From CAZNPL01 sp964574815 (GTDB lineage Bacteria > Planctomycetota > Phycisphaerae > UBA1845), in contig CAZNPL010000026.1 of the NCBI GenBank assembly GCA_964574815.1, forward strand, positions 33,079 through 97,078: a stretch of 64,000 nt of DNA. Reading direction: 5' to 3'. This document shows positions 8,737 through 18,479 of the stretch, in pieces. The notes below the pieces were generated by a model. It did not search any database, was not told the origin of the DNA, and was given only the letters and a program-made list of their open reading frames with translations. The stretch's first letter is position 1, and every line of letters starts with the position of its first letter. The translations under genes were made by a program, and so were the position numbers.

Positions 8737-9615
8737 TCAGCTCGCCACAGCCTCGCTCCCCGAAATCACATCCAGCAGTTCCGCCGTGATGCTGTTCTGT
8801 CGCTGCCGGTTGTATCGCGCGGTCAGTTCGTCCAGGCGCTCTTCGACGTTCTTCTCGGCCGACTGCATCGCCCGCAGCCGCGTCGCGTTCTCCGCGGCGA
8901 GCGATTCGGCCAGTGCTCCGTACAACTCCACGAAGAGATACTGCCGCACCAGGTGAGACAGGAGTGCATCCGCCGGAGACGTGAACATCGGCAGCGCATG
9001 CGTCGGCCACGGTTCTTCCCGCAATTGCTCCAGCCACTGTTCGTCCATCGGAAGCAGGCGGTAATCGCCCGGCCGGACGTTCTGCTCTTCGTTCCGGTTG
9101 TGCACGATCACAATCTGTCGCAGGGAACCTTCGTCCGCCTGCACGCCCTCGATCGTCGCCAGCACATTTCGAACGTGCGAAGTGATGGCCGCGGCGGAAC
9201 CGGGTACGTTCCGGGCGCTCATGACCTTCTGCCCGCGCGCCTGGAGTGCGGCCGTCGCCTTCTCGCCGATTGAAAGGACGCGCCAGCCTGCGTCAGCCTC
9301 GCCGCTGTTCCGCTTCGCTTCGACCGCGTGCTCGGCAACGTCCTCGTTGAACTGCCCGCACATCCCTTGGTCGGAGCCCACCACAATAAGAATCGACGCC
9401 CCGCGGTCGCGCCCGGCACTCTGTCGGCGAGCGTGCGCCCGGCGAAGCACCACCCGAAGTCCCAGCTCGACGGTGCGACGGTAGTCCCTCAGAGCGGCGG
9501 CCGCTTCCTCGTACTGCCGGATGTTGACGGCCGCCAGCGCCTTCATCGTCCGCACAACGGACTGAAGGTCCTCCGTGGCGTCAACCTTCCGCCTCAGACT
9601 TTCCAGCGTCGCCAT
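8737..9615 (-). CDS. atpG: N-ATPase gamma subunit
   Basis: The 292-residue central stalk subunit of an F-type ATPase, recognised by its N- and C-terminal coiled-coil helices (MATLESLRRKVDATEDLQSV; RLDELTARYNRQRQNSITAELLDVI) that rotate inside the alpha3beta3 hexamer. The open frame runs further upstream, but ATG 9615 fits the family start and lies 4 bases from the alpha stop codon. It is the last gene of the atpDCQRBEFAG order that defines N-ATPases. Sequence conservation is weaker than in housekeeping F1 gamma subunits, as usual for N-type members. Confidence 0.92.
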   Translation of the reverse strand: MATLESLRRKVDATEDLQSVVRTMKALAAVNIRQYEEAAAALRDYRRTVELGLRVVLRRAHARRQSAGRDRGASILIVVGSDQGMCGQFNEDVAEHAVEAKRNSGEADAGWRVLSIGEKATAALQARGQKVMSARNVPGSAAAITSHVRNVLATIEGVQADEGSLRQIVIVHNRNEEQNVRPGDYRLLPMDEQWLEQLREEPWPTHALPMFTSPADALLSHLVRQYLFVELYGALAESLAAENATRLRAMQSAEKNVEERLDELTARYNRQRQNSITAELLDVISGSEAVAS

Positions 9616-9619
9616 GACC

Positions 9620-11155
9620 CTATTCCTTCCCGAAGTCAGCAAGCTGCTCGCCTGCGAGCTTCAGAAGCTGCTCGCGATCCTCGTCCGCAAGCTTCTCGCC
9701 CCCGGCGATCCGCTCGCGGATGTCGCCGGCCCGTTCGCGCACCGCCTCGCGAATACGAGCCTCGGCCAGCTCCACCTTCTCGAGCCCAATCTCGTCAAAC
9801 AGCCCTTCCGACGTCGCCAGCATGGCCGCGATCTGTTCTGTGACGGGAAGCGGCTCGCTCTGCGGCTGTTTCAAAATCTCGCGGACCCGGCGGCCACGGC
9901 GCAGCGCCTGCTGCGTCTCTTCATCGAGCCGCGTTCCGAACCGGGCGAAGGCCTCGAGCTCGGTGAACTGCGAATACGACAGTCGCAGATCGCCGGCCAC
10001 CGCCCGGTACGCCGGCAACTGCGTTTTGCCGCCCACGCGCGAGACCGATTTTCCGACGTCGACAGCCGGCATGATCCCTTTACGAAAGAGCTGCGGCGAA
10101 AGATAGATCTGCCCGTCCGTAATCGAGACGAGGTTCGTCGGAATGTAAGCCGAGATGTTCTGTGCCTGCGTCTCGATGATCGGCAGCGCGGTCAGCGATC
10201 CGCCCCCGTGCTCGTCGCGCAGGTGCGTCGCCCGCTCGAGCAGCCGGGCGTGAATGTAAAAGATGTCGCCCGGATAGGCTTCGCGCCCCGGCGGACGGCG
10301 CAAAAGCAGTGATATTTCACGGTAAGCCCGCGCGTGACGCGTCAGATCATCGAGCACCACCAGTGCATCCCGCCCGTTGTCGCGGAGATGCTCCCCGATG
10401 CTCATCGCCGCATAGGGCGCTACGAACCGCTGACCCGGCGGGTCGTCGTCGCCGGCGACCACAAAGACGCAATGGCCCGCCGCATCGTGCTCCTCGAGGT
10501 CCGCGATGACGCGCGCGGTGGCGGAACTCTGCTGTCCGATGGCACAGTAGATGCACACAACGTTTGTATCGCGCTGGTTGATGATTGTATCGATCGCGAT
10601 CGCGGTCTTGCCGGTCTGCCGGTCACCGAGAATCAGCTCCCGCTGCCCCCGGCCGATGGGAATCAACGCGTCCACCACCTTCAGCCCCGTCTGAAGCGGC
10701 GTCTCCACCGGCGCCCGGTCCATGATCGCCGGAGCGGGCCGCTCGACCGGCAGCCGCTGGTCTACTTGCACGGCACCGCGCCCGTCGCGGGGACGGCCGA
10801 CCGCATCGATCACCCGCCCCAGCAGACCGTCCCCGACGGGAATGTCGGCCACGCGCTCCGTCCGGCGTACGGTCTGCCCGGCCCCGAGCAGCTCGCTTTC
10901 GTCGAGCAGCACCACACCGACCTGCTCTGGTTCGAGATTCAGGGCGATCCCGAGCACATTCCCGGGAAACCGCACCAGTTCCTGCGAGCACACGCCCGGC
11001 AGACCGCTGACCCGCGCGATGCCTTCCCCGACGCCCACCACCGTGCCGGTCTCTTCAACGCGCAAACCGTACTCAACGTCTGCAACGGCGCGTCCGAGTT
11101 GGTCGTCCAACTCGTCCAGCATGAGCATCGGGGAACTTTCACCGCTACTGGTCAT
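9620..11155 (-). CDS. atpA: N-ATPase alpha subunit
   Basis: A roughly 511-residue non-catalytic F1 subunit that binds nucleotide and forms the hexamer with beta. The P-loop GDRQTGKTAIAID and the signature PAVDVGKSVSRVGG are both present. Translation probably starts at ATG 11155 or the adjacent 11158, overlapping the end of atpF by 11-14 bases and preceded by a G-rich ribosome-binding site. A second candidate is ATG 11128, with GGTGA 9 bases upstream, giving 502 residues. The frame is open further upstream to 11263, but that part overlaps atpF and does not look like alpha. Overlapping start and stop codons suggest translational coupling in the N-ATPase operon. Confidence 0.94.
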   Translation of the reverse strand: MTSSGESSPMLMLDELDDQLGRAVADVEYGLRVEETGTVVGVGEGIARVSGLPGVCSQELVRFPGNVLGIALNLEPEQVGVVLLDESELLGAGQTVRRTERVADIPVGDGLLGRVIDAVGRPRDGRGAVQVDQRLPVERPAPAIMDRAPVETPLQTGLKVVDALIPIGRGQRELILGDRQTGKTAIAIDTIINQRDTNVVCIYCAIGQQSSATARVIADLEEHDAAGHCVFVVAGDDDPPGQRFVAPYAAMSIGEHLRDNGRDALVVLDDLTRHARAYREISLLLRRPPGREAYPGDIFYIHARLLERATHLRDEHGGGSLTALPIIETQAQNISAYIPTNLVSITDGQIYLSPQLFRKGIMPAVDVGKSVSRVGGKTQLPAYRAVAGDLRLSYSQFTELEAFARFGTRLDEETQQALRRGRRVREILKQPQSEPLPVTEQIAAMLATSEGLFDEIGLEKVELAEARIREAVRERAGDIRERIAGGEKLADEDREQLLKLAGEQLADFGKE

Positions 11156-11987
11156 CATCTCCCCCGCCGTCGCCCGATTCTTCAGGCATCCCGCTTTCCT
11201 TTGTGTCCGAGCCGTCGCGCCTTTCTTCCGTCGCCGACGAAATCGCCGACTCGATCCGGTCATGGAGGTCCGACAGGTAGTCGGCGGCGTTCCACGCCAG
11301 CCGGTAGCCGCCGGAGCGCAACTCGACGCCGCAAATCAATGCGCCGTCGGTTTCAAAATCAGGCGCCGCGTCCCGCTCAATCAGATCGCCGAGTTGGTTG
11401 CGAAGCCGCTCCCGCTGCTGCTCGGATAATTCAAACGTGCTGACAACCTTCAGCCGGCCGTCGCCCTCGTCGACCGCCTCACGCAACGATTGCAGAGTGC
11501 CGTCGTCGACTTCGCGAAGACGCCGCTCGAAAAGGTCCAGAATGTGACCTTCCAGGTCGGCATCGGCCATATCGCGCACCACCCGCCGAGCCGCCGCAAC
11601 CACGTGCTCAGCGGCGCGGCGGCGCAGCTCATCGGCAAGCGCGTGCTTCTGTCGCTCCAGACTGTTGCGCCACTCGGACTCGCTTTCGTCGACACGCTCG
11701 CGTGCCTTGGCGATCAACTCCTTTCGCCGCTGGTCGGCCTCCTCGCGGGCCTTGTTGAGCATCTCCTCCCGCTGCGAATCGAATTCGTCGTGCTTTCTGT
11801 CCAGGTCCTGTGCCTTCTCGTCCGCCTCCTGCCGCTTACGCTCGGCCTCTTCGAGTCGCTCCCGGATCGCCGACTCGCGCTGGTCCATCGCTCCGATGAT
11901 CGGCCGGTACGCAAAACGCCACAGCAGCACGATCAGGATCAGAAAGTTGACGACCTGGGCGACAAACGTGAACCAGTCGATGCCCAC
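11145..11987 (-). CDS. atpF: N-ATPase b subunit with delta-like C-terminal domain
   Basis: A 280-residue peripheral stalk protein, far longer than an ordinary b subunit (about 156). One membrane helix at about 9-27 (FVAQVVNFLILIVLLWRFAY) is followed by a long charged helix (about 40-125). From about residue 140 the sequence resembles the C-terminal domain of the delta subunit (KVVSTFELSEQQRERLRNQL ... DGALICGVELRSGGY). No separate delta gene exists in the operon, so this protein probably provides both b and delta functions. That fits N-ATPases generally, which lack atpH. The start at 11987 lies 3 bases from the c-subunit stop codon. The fusion reading rests on motif similarity. Confidence 0.9.
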   Translation of the reverse strand: MGIDWFTFVAQVVNFLILIVLLWRFAYRPIIGAMDQRESAIRERLEEAERKRQEADEKAQDLDRKHDEFDSQREEMLNKAREEADQRRKELIAKARERVDESESEWRNSLERQKHALADELRRRAAEHVVAAARRVVRDMADADLEGHILDLFERRLREVDDGTLQSLREAVDEGDGRLKVVSTFELSEQQRERLRNQLGDLIERDAAPDFETDGALICGVELRSGGYRLAWNAADYLSDLHDRIESAISSATEERRDGSDTKESGMPEESGDGGGDDDQ

Positions 11988-11990
11988 GGC

Positions 11991-12269
11991 TTAGCCTCCG
12001 GCCTGCTGCAGCACGTGATCCCAGAAGGGATTCGCAAAAATCAGAATGATCGAGATCACAAAGCAGTAGATCGCAGTCGATTCGATCATCGCCAAACCGA
12101 CGAACAGCGTCCGCGAGATCGTGTTCGATTCGTCCGGCTGCTGCGCCAGCGCCTGCAGAGCGGCCGCCAGAGCCCGCCCTTCGCCGATCGCCGGGCCGAT
12201 GGCCCCGATGCCGATCGTGATGCCGGCCGTGAAGATCGATGCAACGGCCACCAGCTCAACTCCCGTCAT
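11991..12269 (-). CDS. atpE: N-ATPase c subunit (rotor ring)
   Basis: A 92-residue hairpin of two membrane helices forming the ion-translocating rotor. Helix 1 has the Gly-rich run IGIGAIGPAIGEG with Glu30; helix 2 has MIESTAIY with Glu63, Ser64, Thr65 and Tyr68. In Ilyobacter the Na+ ligands are Gln32, Glu65, Ser66, Thr67 and Tyr70, so the E-S-T-x2-Y set matches a Na+ site, while the helix 1 position is Glu instead of Gln. This double-carboxylate pattern is typical of N-ATPases. Na+ coupling is likely from the motif but not certain, since one characterised N-ATPase was reported to be proton-coupled. It is separated from atpB by 1 base. Confidence 0.95.
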   Translation of the reverse strand: MTGVELVAVASIFTAGITIGIGAIGPAIGEGRALAAALQALAQQPDESNTISRTLFVGLAMIESTAIYCFVISIILIFANPFWDHVLQQAGG

Positions 12270-12270
12270 C

Positions 12271-12978
12271 TCATGCTCCTTCCTGTGTGGAGGACGGTCC
12301 GCCCTCTTCCTGGCGTCGTACCCGGGCGGCTGACGCGATGTAGACCATCGCGAGTACGGCGAAGATGTACGCCTGAATCAACCCGATCAGAAGCCCGAAC
12401 GCCCGCATCAGAACCGGGAAGAACAGTGGCGTCAGACTGACCAGCACGCCGACGATCAACGTGCCGCTCATCATGTTGCCGAACAGACGGACCGCCAGCG
12501 CGAGCGTCCTCGAAAACTCTCCGATGATGTTGAACGGCAGCATGATCGGCGACGGACGCACGTACGCCCGCAGATAACCGCGCACCCCCTTGCGGGCGAT
12601 CGCGTAGGCCGGCACGGCCACAAACACGCACGCCGCCAGCGCCGCCGTGGTCGAAAGCGATCCGGTCGGCGGGTTGTAACCGGGCACGATGCTCAGCACG
12701 TTCGCCGTCGCGATCAGAAGAAACAGAGTCCCGACGAACGGCAGATATCGGCGGGCTTCGTCCTGACTGATCTCTCTGATCTGCTGGCGAATCGCACCGA
12801 CGACCACCTCCAGCGCGTTCTGCCATCGAGACGGCGCCATCGTGGCGCTCACCCGCCCCGTCGCCAGCCAACACAAAACCGTGAGCAGGACCATGACAAT
12901 CCACGTGTTGACCAGGGTGGCGTTGACCACCACCGGCCCCCACTGCCAATACACAATCTGGTCCGGGGTCACCGTCAC
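12271..12978 (-). CDS. atpB: N-ATPase a subunit (stator channel)
   Basis: The 235-residue integral membrane a subunit, which provides the two half-channels and the essential arginine facing the c-ring. The conserved helix FNIIGEFSRTLALAVRLFGNMMSG contains that Arg (RLFGNM), and the C-terminal helices include GLLIGLIQAYIFAVLAMVYI with the conserved Gln-Ala-Tyr-Ile-Phe. An N-terminal short helix and an amphipathic MAPSRWQNALEVVVGAI segment match the family. The start is ATG 12978, 3 bases from the atpR stop codon. All key residues visible here are intact. Confidence 0.95.
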   Translation of the reverse strand: MTVTPDQIVYWQWGPVVVNATLVNTWIVMVLLTVLCWLATGRVSATMAPSRWQNALEVVVGAIRQQIREISQDEARRYLPFVGTLFLLIATANVLSIVPGYNPPTGSLSTTAALAACVFVAVPAYAIARKGVRGYLRAYVRPSPIMLPFNIIGEFSRTLALAVRLFGNMMSGTLIVGVLVSLTPLFFPVLMRAFGLLIGLIQAYIFAVLAMVYIASAARVRRQEEGGPSSTQEGA

Positions 12979-12981
12979 CGG

Positions 12982-13278
12982 TCACGCTCCCTCCACTCCC
13001 GCTGCCGGCCGCGAAGGCCGGATCCGACGGACCAGCATGCTTCTGCCGATCAAGAAGCCGAGCAATGCCGCAATGCCGCGCCGCCAATCGCCCGCCGTAA
13101 CCAGGTAAAAACCGAACACCGTCGCCCCGAGCCGCACCCAGAAACTCGCCATCGCAAACAGGGCAGGCCGATGCACCAACGGCAAGCGCCGAAGCGTCCA
13201 CCACAGCCCGCCGAACATGACCACGCTCAAGGCGACCCCGGCCAACACCGATCCGCCCAGCAACAGCGCGTCACTCAT
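12982..13278 (-). CDS. atpR: N-ATPase membrane protein AtpR
   Basis: A 98-residue protein with three hydrophobic segments, found in known families only in N-ATPase operons. The sequence fits: MSDALLLGGSVLAGVALSVVMFGG as helix 1, then LFAMASFWVRLGATVFGFYLV and a short third helix with Arg-rich ends. AtpR has been proposed to help c-ring assembly or ion selectivity. ATG 13278 overlaps the 3' end of atpQ by 8 bases, a coupling typical of this operon; the longer open frame upstream overlaps atpQ and is not preferred. Placed between atpQ and atpB, exactly where the family order puts it. Confidence 0.88.
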   Translation of the reverse strand: MSDALLLGGSVLAGVALSVVMFGGLWWTLRRLPLVHRPALFAMASFWVRLGATVFGFYLVTAGDWRRGIAALLGFLIGRSMLVRRIRPSRPAAGVEGA

Positions 13279-13621
13279 CGTCCACCTCACCCGATTCCCG
13301 CCGGGCAGCCTCGATGTGGCGCCGCTCGCGGCAGATCCAGTACCACGCATTCAGACAGCCGATAGCCAGCCCCGGCACCAGCAGCATGAGCGTCCACGAG
13401 TAGTCGCTCGGCCAGGTGGCATCGATCCAGATCCCGACGGCCACGCCGACCAGCGTCGGAATGGCCACCGACCACCCGACCAGGCCGAACATGCCCAGCC
13501 CGAACCAGACGCCGGAGTCGCGCTGCCGCTCGGCGCGCCGTTTTCGCTCGGCGCGGCGCGCGATCTCTTTACCGAGCTCCCGTGCCTGCGTCTCCTGATC
13601 GTCCCGGTCGGCGGCGGTCAT
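13271..13621 (-). CDS. atpQ: N-ATPase membrane protein AtpQ
   Basis: A 116-residue protein of the AtpQ family (related to AtpI). A charged N-terminal stretch with many Arg and Glu residues (about 1-35) is followed by two membrane helices: VWFGLGMFGLVGWSVAIPTL with the conserved Gly-Trp-x3-Pro, and SWTLMLLVPGLAIGCLNAWYWI. A charged tail ends the protein. AtpQ is thought to aid Mg2+/Ca2+ supply or rotor assembly. The start at 13621 overlaps the atpC stop codon by 4 bases. Together with atpR it is the main genetic hallmark that this is an N-type and not a housekeeping F-type operon. Confidence 0.88.
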   Translation of the reverse strand: MTAADRDDQETQARELGKEIARRAERKRRAERQRDSGVWFGLGMFGLVGWSVAIPTLVGVAVGIWIDATWPSDYSWTLMLLVPGLAIGCLNAWYWICRERRHIEAARRESGEVDDE

Positions 13622-14009
13622 GCCGGCATCTGCTCCTGTACATCGAGAAACCGCCTGACGAGCCCCGCCTCCAGTTTCGCCGTGGCCGACCGCGCCTTTC
13701 GCTCGTGCTCATCCAACTGCCGAAACTCCTCTTCCACCCGCTGCTCGAGCTCCTCCAGCGTCGGACCCCGTATCGCCTGCCGCGTCGAGACCAGCACCTC
13801 GTCGCCCACCTTCACCAGCACGCCCTCGTCGATGCCGATGTGCTGAGCTCGCTCCTCGTGTCGCGCAAACGTGAGCACGCTCGCCACCAGGGGCGCCACG
13901 AAATCAACGTGCCGCGGCAACAAGCAGAACTGCCCGTTGCCAGCCTCGGCGACCACCTTGTCGGCCTCCTCGTCCAGCAGGACTCGTGTTGGCAGCAGCA
14001 CCTTCAGCC

Positions 14010-14013
<4 letters not shown>
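13618..14013 (-). CDS. atpC: N-ATPase epsilon subunit
   Basis: A 131-residue epsilon subunit. The N-terminal beta-sandwich is recognisable (LKVLLPTRVLLDEEADKVVAEAGNGQFCLLPRHVDFVAPLV, about 3-43), including the Gly-x2-x-LLP-x-H region that packs against gamma. A C-terminal helical pair (about 85-131) is rich in Glu and Arg. It completes F1 and normally restrains ATP hydrolysis; how strong that control is here cannot be seen. The start at 14013 overlaps the beta stop codon by 4 bases (ATGA-type junction), so beta and epsilon are translationally coupled. Confidence 0.92.
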
Positions 14014-15410
<1,397 letters not shown>

Positions 15411-15561
15411 CATCACCTCTGGCGCGCCCGCCACGTTCGCCGCGCACCGGAAAACCCCTGAGCGGATATTGCCACAACCGCCTGACACGAAGATGAGGGA
15501 CAGGTGAACAGACTGTAAGCCCGCATCGATTTGGTGGTTTTGGTAATCTCGCCGGCGCCCC

Positions 15562-16461
15562 TCACCGACCGCCCTTGGTGACCGCACGAGTCTGGCGAAT
15601 GTGCGCGTAGTTCAGCACGGCCACGAACATGCTGCCGCCGACCAGATTGCCCAGGAATGCCAGGACGATGAACCGCACCGCCTCGAGAACGGTCAGGCCG
15701 CTGCCCGCGCGCATGCCCGCGAATACCTCGGCCGCACCCGCCACCGAATGGTGCAGCCCGCCCAGCGCAATCAGGAAGGTCACGATATACACGCACGCGA
15801 ACTGACTCAGCGTCGGCGGCGTCGCCAGAATGAGCCACGCACCCAGCGCCATCAGCCACCCGGCGATCACGGCGCTCGCGAAGAGTGGAGTGGTATCAAC
15901 TGCGGCGAGGTCGCGTATCACCGCGACGTAGCCCTCACGAGCCCGGATCACGTCTTCGGCCGCCCACAACAGCCAGCCGCTCGCCATCGTCCCGATCAGA
16001 TTCCCGCCCGCCACGACAACCCACAGCCGCGCAAGCCGGCGAAACGGCGACCGCCCGTCCAGCACGGGATACACCGCGGTGGCCGTGTGCTCGGTGAACA
16101 GCTCCGAACCGCTCATCAGACACAACACGAAGCCGAGCGGATAAACCAGCGCCACCAGCAGCCGGCGGAGCATTGCCGACTCGATCTCCGCCGTCGCAAT
16201 GGTCATGACCGCCACGGACATGGCCGTGAAGCCCAGGATCAGACCGGCGGCGATCGACGAAAGAGAGAGCGAAAGGAATGGCCGCTTGAGCTGCTCGTAG
16301 CCCTGGGAAATCGCGACCTCGAGAATGTCGTCCGGGTGGCGCCTCGCTTCATCCGTGCGCTTGACGATGACCGGAGTAAAGCGATGCTCCTCACGATCCC
16401 GCTCCTCGCCACGCTCGGTCCGGACATTGGATGTTTTGTTCTCGTCCGTTTTACGTGCCAT
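15562..16461 (-). CDS. formate/nitrite transporter (FNT) family channel
   Basis: A 299-residue inner-membrane protein with six hydrophobic segments and a charged 45-residue N-terminal extension. FNT features are visible: the SGSELFTEHTATAVYPVL stretch, which corresponds to the conserved GAELFTGN-type loop, and LGGLHHSVAGAAEVFAG, matching the HSVA-type signature containing the pore His. The long cytoplasmic N-terminus and the FTEHT variant resemble the YfdC-like branch more than FocA or NirC, so formate or nitrite as substrate is only a possibility. The gene reads toward the N-ATPase operon, but the gap and fresh start signals suggest a separate transcript. Confidence 0.86.
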   Translation of the reverse strand: MARKTDENKTSNVRTERGEERDREEHRFTPVIVKRTDEARRHPDDILEVAISQGYEQLKRPFLSLSLSSIAAGLILGFTAMSVAVMTIATAEIESAMLRRLLVALVYPLGFVLCLMSGSELFTEHTATAVYPVLDGRSPFRRLARLWVVVAGGNLIGTMASGWLLWAAEDVIRAREGYVAVIRDLAAVDTTPLFASAVIAGWLMALGAWLILATPPTLSQFACVYIVTFLIALGGLHHSVAGAAEVFAGMRAGSGLTVLEAVRFIVLAFLGNLVGGSMFVAVLNYAHIRQTRAVTKGGR

Positions 16462-16569
16462 CAGGGTCGCTCACCGGCCGGGACGCCCCCGACGCCCGCC
16501 AGCAAGCGCCCCGAATCGTCATATACCACGAACACGGTCACCCGTTCTTCGACACGTGAGCCGTACCCT

Positions 16570-18033
16570 TTATTCGCCCTCCGATTTGAGCAGCACAAAC
16601 CGGCTGGCGTCTCCGCTGCGAACCCGCAGACGCACACCGGCCTCCAGGTCCACGTCTTTCAACAGCTTTTTCACATCGTCCGCATCTTTCACGGACATGC
16701 CCTGGACTTGCGTGACAACGTCACCCACGCGCAACCCCGCCTCGGCCGCCGGACCCATCGGTGCGACCGCGGCCACTACCGCTCCGCGAACGTCGTCCGA
16801 GAGTTCAAGCCGGTCTCGAAGTTCAGACGTCAAATCAACGAACTTCACGCCAAGTTGCTCGAGGTTGTCGGCTTCGGCAGGCCGACCGGCAACTTGGTCG
16901 CCCTCATCCGGCAAGCGCTCCAACTCGACTTCCAGCGTGCGTTGCCGACCGTCCCGCCAGATGACCACGTCGACGCGCCTGTCGGGCTCGGTCTGCGCCA
17001 CGCGATTGCGAAGCTCGGACGCGTCTTCCACTCGCTGCCCGTCAAACTCCATAATGATGTCGCCGCTTTCCAGCCCCGCCTGCTCGGCCGGACTGTCCTC
17101 GACGACATCGCCGACCAGCGCTCCGTAATCACGCTCGTAGTCAAACGTCTCCGCCAAGTCGGGCGTCAGTGACTGAATCCAGACGCCCAGCCAGCCCCGG
17201 ACGACCTCCCCCTTGTCGATCAGACTTCGCATCACCATGCGAGCCATGCCGACGGGAATCGCAAAGCCGATGCCCTGATTGCCGCCGCTGCCCGAGATGA
17301 TCGCCGTATTGATCCCCACGACCTCGCCCTTCAGGTTGATCAGCGGTCCGCCCGAGTTCCCGCGGTTGATCGCCGCGTCCGTTTGGATCAGATCCTCGTA
17401 GTCGGCGATGCCCACGCCGGCGCGCCCGCTGGCGCTGATGATTCCCGCCGTTACCGTCTGCTCCAGCCCGTACGGGCTTCCGACGGCCAGCACCCAGCGC
17501 CCCACTCGGACCTCGCCCGTCTGAGCGAGCGTAGCCGGTTGCACGTCCTCAGCGTCGATCTTGATCACGGCCAGATCGGTTTTCGGATCGGTGCCGACGA
17601 CGGTCGCCGTCTTCGACTGGCCGTCTCCGAGGTGGACGCGCAGATCGTCCGCGTCGGCGACCACGTGATTGTTCGTCAGAATGTGCCCCTCGCTGTCCAC
17701 GATCACACCGCTGCCGAGTCCCCGGCTCCTGAATTCGCGTGGTCCCTGCGGGCCGAAGAAACGCGGCATTTGGCCGCCGAAGAACTCTTCAAACGGGTTC
17801 GAACCCCCGAACGGCGTGGCCGTCACCGTCCGGGTCGAAGTGATCGACACAACCGATGGTGAGATTCTCTGGGCCGCGTCGGTGAAGGCTGTCTCAAAAC
17901 TGACTGCGCTCGGCCTTGGCGCCGCCCATGCCGTCGGCGAATCCGCCGGCGCAAACCAGCCGACCAATGCGGCCCCGAAAAGGCCACCCAGACAGAGCAG
18001 TACCAATCGATTCGTCCAAGTGCGTGATTTCAT
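16570..18033 (-). CDS. HtrA/DegP-type periplasmic serine protease
   Basis: A 487-residue envelope protease and chaperone. An N-terminal hydrophobic segment (about 8-28) acts as signal or anchor. The trypsin-like domain contains His123 (TNNHVV), Asp153 (TDLAVI) and Ser227 (NRGNSGGP), a complete triad; the LA loop is rich in Phe and Gly (GGSNPFEEFFGGQMPRFFG). Two PDZ domains follow (about 270-360 and 385-480), the second diverged. The ATG at 18033 has GGGAG 7 bases upstream; the frame stays open to 18375 without a better start. HtrA degrades misfolded envelope proteins under heat or oxidative stress. It sits in a stress-type neighbourhood with encapsulin and site-2 protease. Confidence 0.95.
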   Translation of the reverse strand: MKSRTWTNRLVLLCLGGLFGAALVGWFAPADSPTAWAAPRPSAVSFETAFTDAAQRISPSVVSITSTRTVTATPFGGSNPFEEFFGGQMPRFFGPQGPREFRSRGLGSGVIVDSEGHILTNNHVVADADDLRVHLGDGQSKTATVVGTDPKTDLAVIKIDAEDVQPATLAQTGEVRVGRWVLAVGSPYGLEQTVTAGIISASGRAGVGIADYEDLIQTDAAINRGNSGGPLINLKGEVVGINTAIISGSGGNQGIGFAIPVGMARMVMRSLIDKGEVVRGWLGVWIQSLTPDLAETFDYERDYGALVGDVVEDSPAEQAGLESGDIIMEFDGQRVEDASELRNRVAQTEPDRRVDVVIWRDGRQRTLEVELERLPDEGDQVAGRPAEADNLEQLGVKFVDLTSELRDRLELSDDVRGAVVAAVAPMGPAAEAGLRVGDVVTQVQGMSVKDADDVKKLLKDVDLEAGVRLRVRSGDASRFVLLKSEGE

Positions 18034-18479
18034 GCCGTCACTCCCGTTCGCTACGTCGTGCATTGATTCGCTCGCTTTGGCCCATCTTTCGCCGCCGCAC
18101 CGAATCCGCTGAGGCAGCGTAGCCTCCCGGCTCAGGCGCATACCAACGCCCATCGTCCGGCAGGTCGGCGATGAACAACCAGACCGCAAGACGATGGCAC
18201 GTGCCGCTGAATGCCGGCTGACGCCACCCTGAATTTCCCGTAATTCGCGCCGCCACCCGCCGGCCAAGATTCGATGGTGCTGAATTGCCTCACTCCGCCC
18301 GACCAGCTTGCGTTCGGGCAGGTGAAAATGCGAAACGATCGCGGTCGGCGGCGTCGATACGATACCGGCGCGCAACGTGGACGGACGCCGGCCGCATCAC
18401 CGGCAAAAGGCGCGATGTGTTGCACAACCAGCGGTTAAGCCCGCAGCCCTCGACATCCGGCCCGGCCCCCCGCGCGGCC
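18034..18479. other. intergenic region between encapsulin and htrA
   Basis: 446 bases without a convincing gene. It holds the htrA leader and a copy of GAATTACGGG on the minus strand at 18237-18246, the same 10-mer as at 2949 and at nearly the same distance (213 bases) from its gene. Short GC-rich dyads follow the encapsulin stop codon, but no run of T was found that would make a clear terminator. Confidence 0.5.

Noticed and set aside
16570..18375. A longer htrA beginning at 18375
   Set aside because: The upstream 114 codons show no family similarity, and ATG 18033 has a good ribosome-binding site and begins the signal segment.
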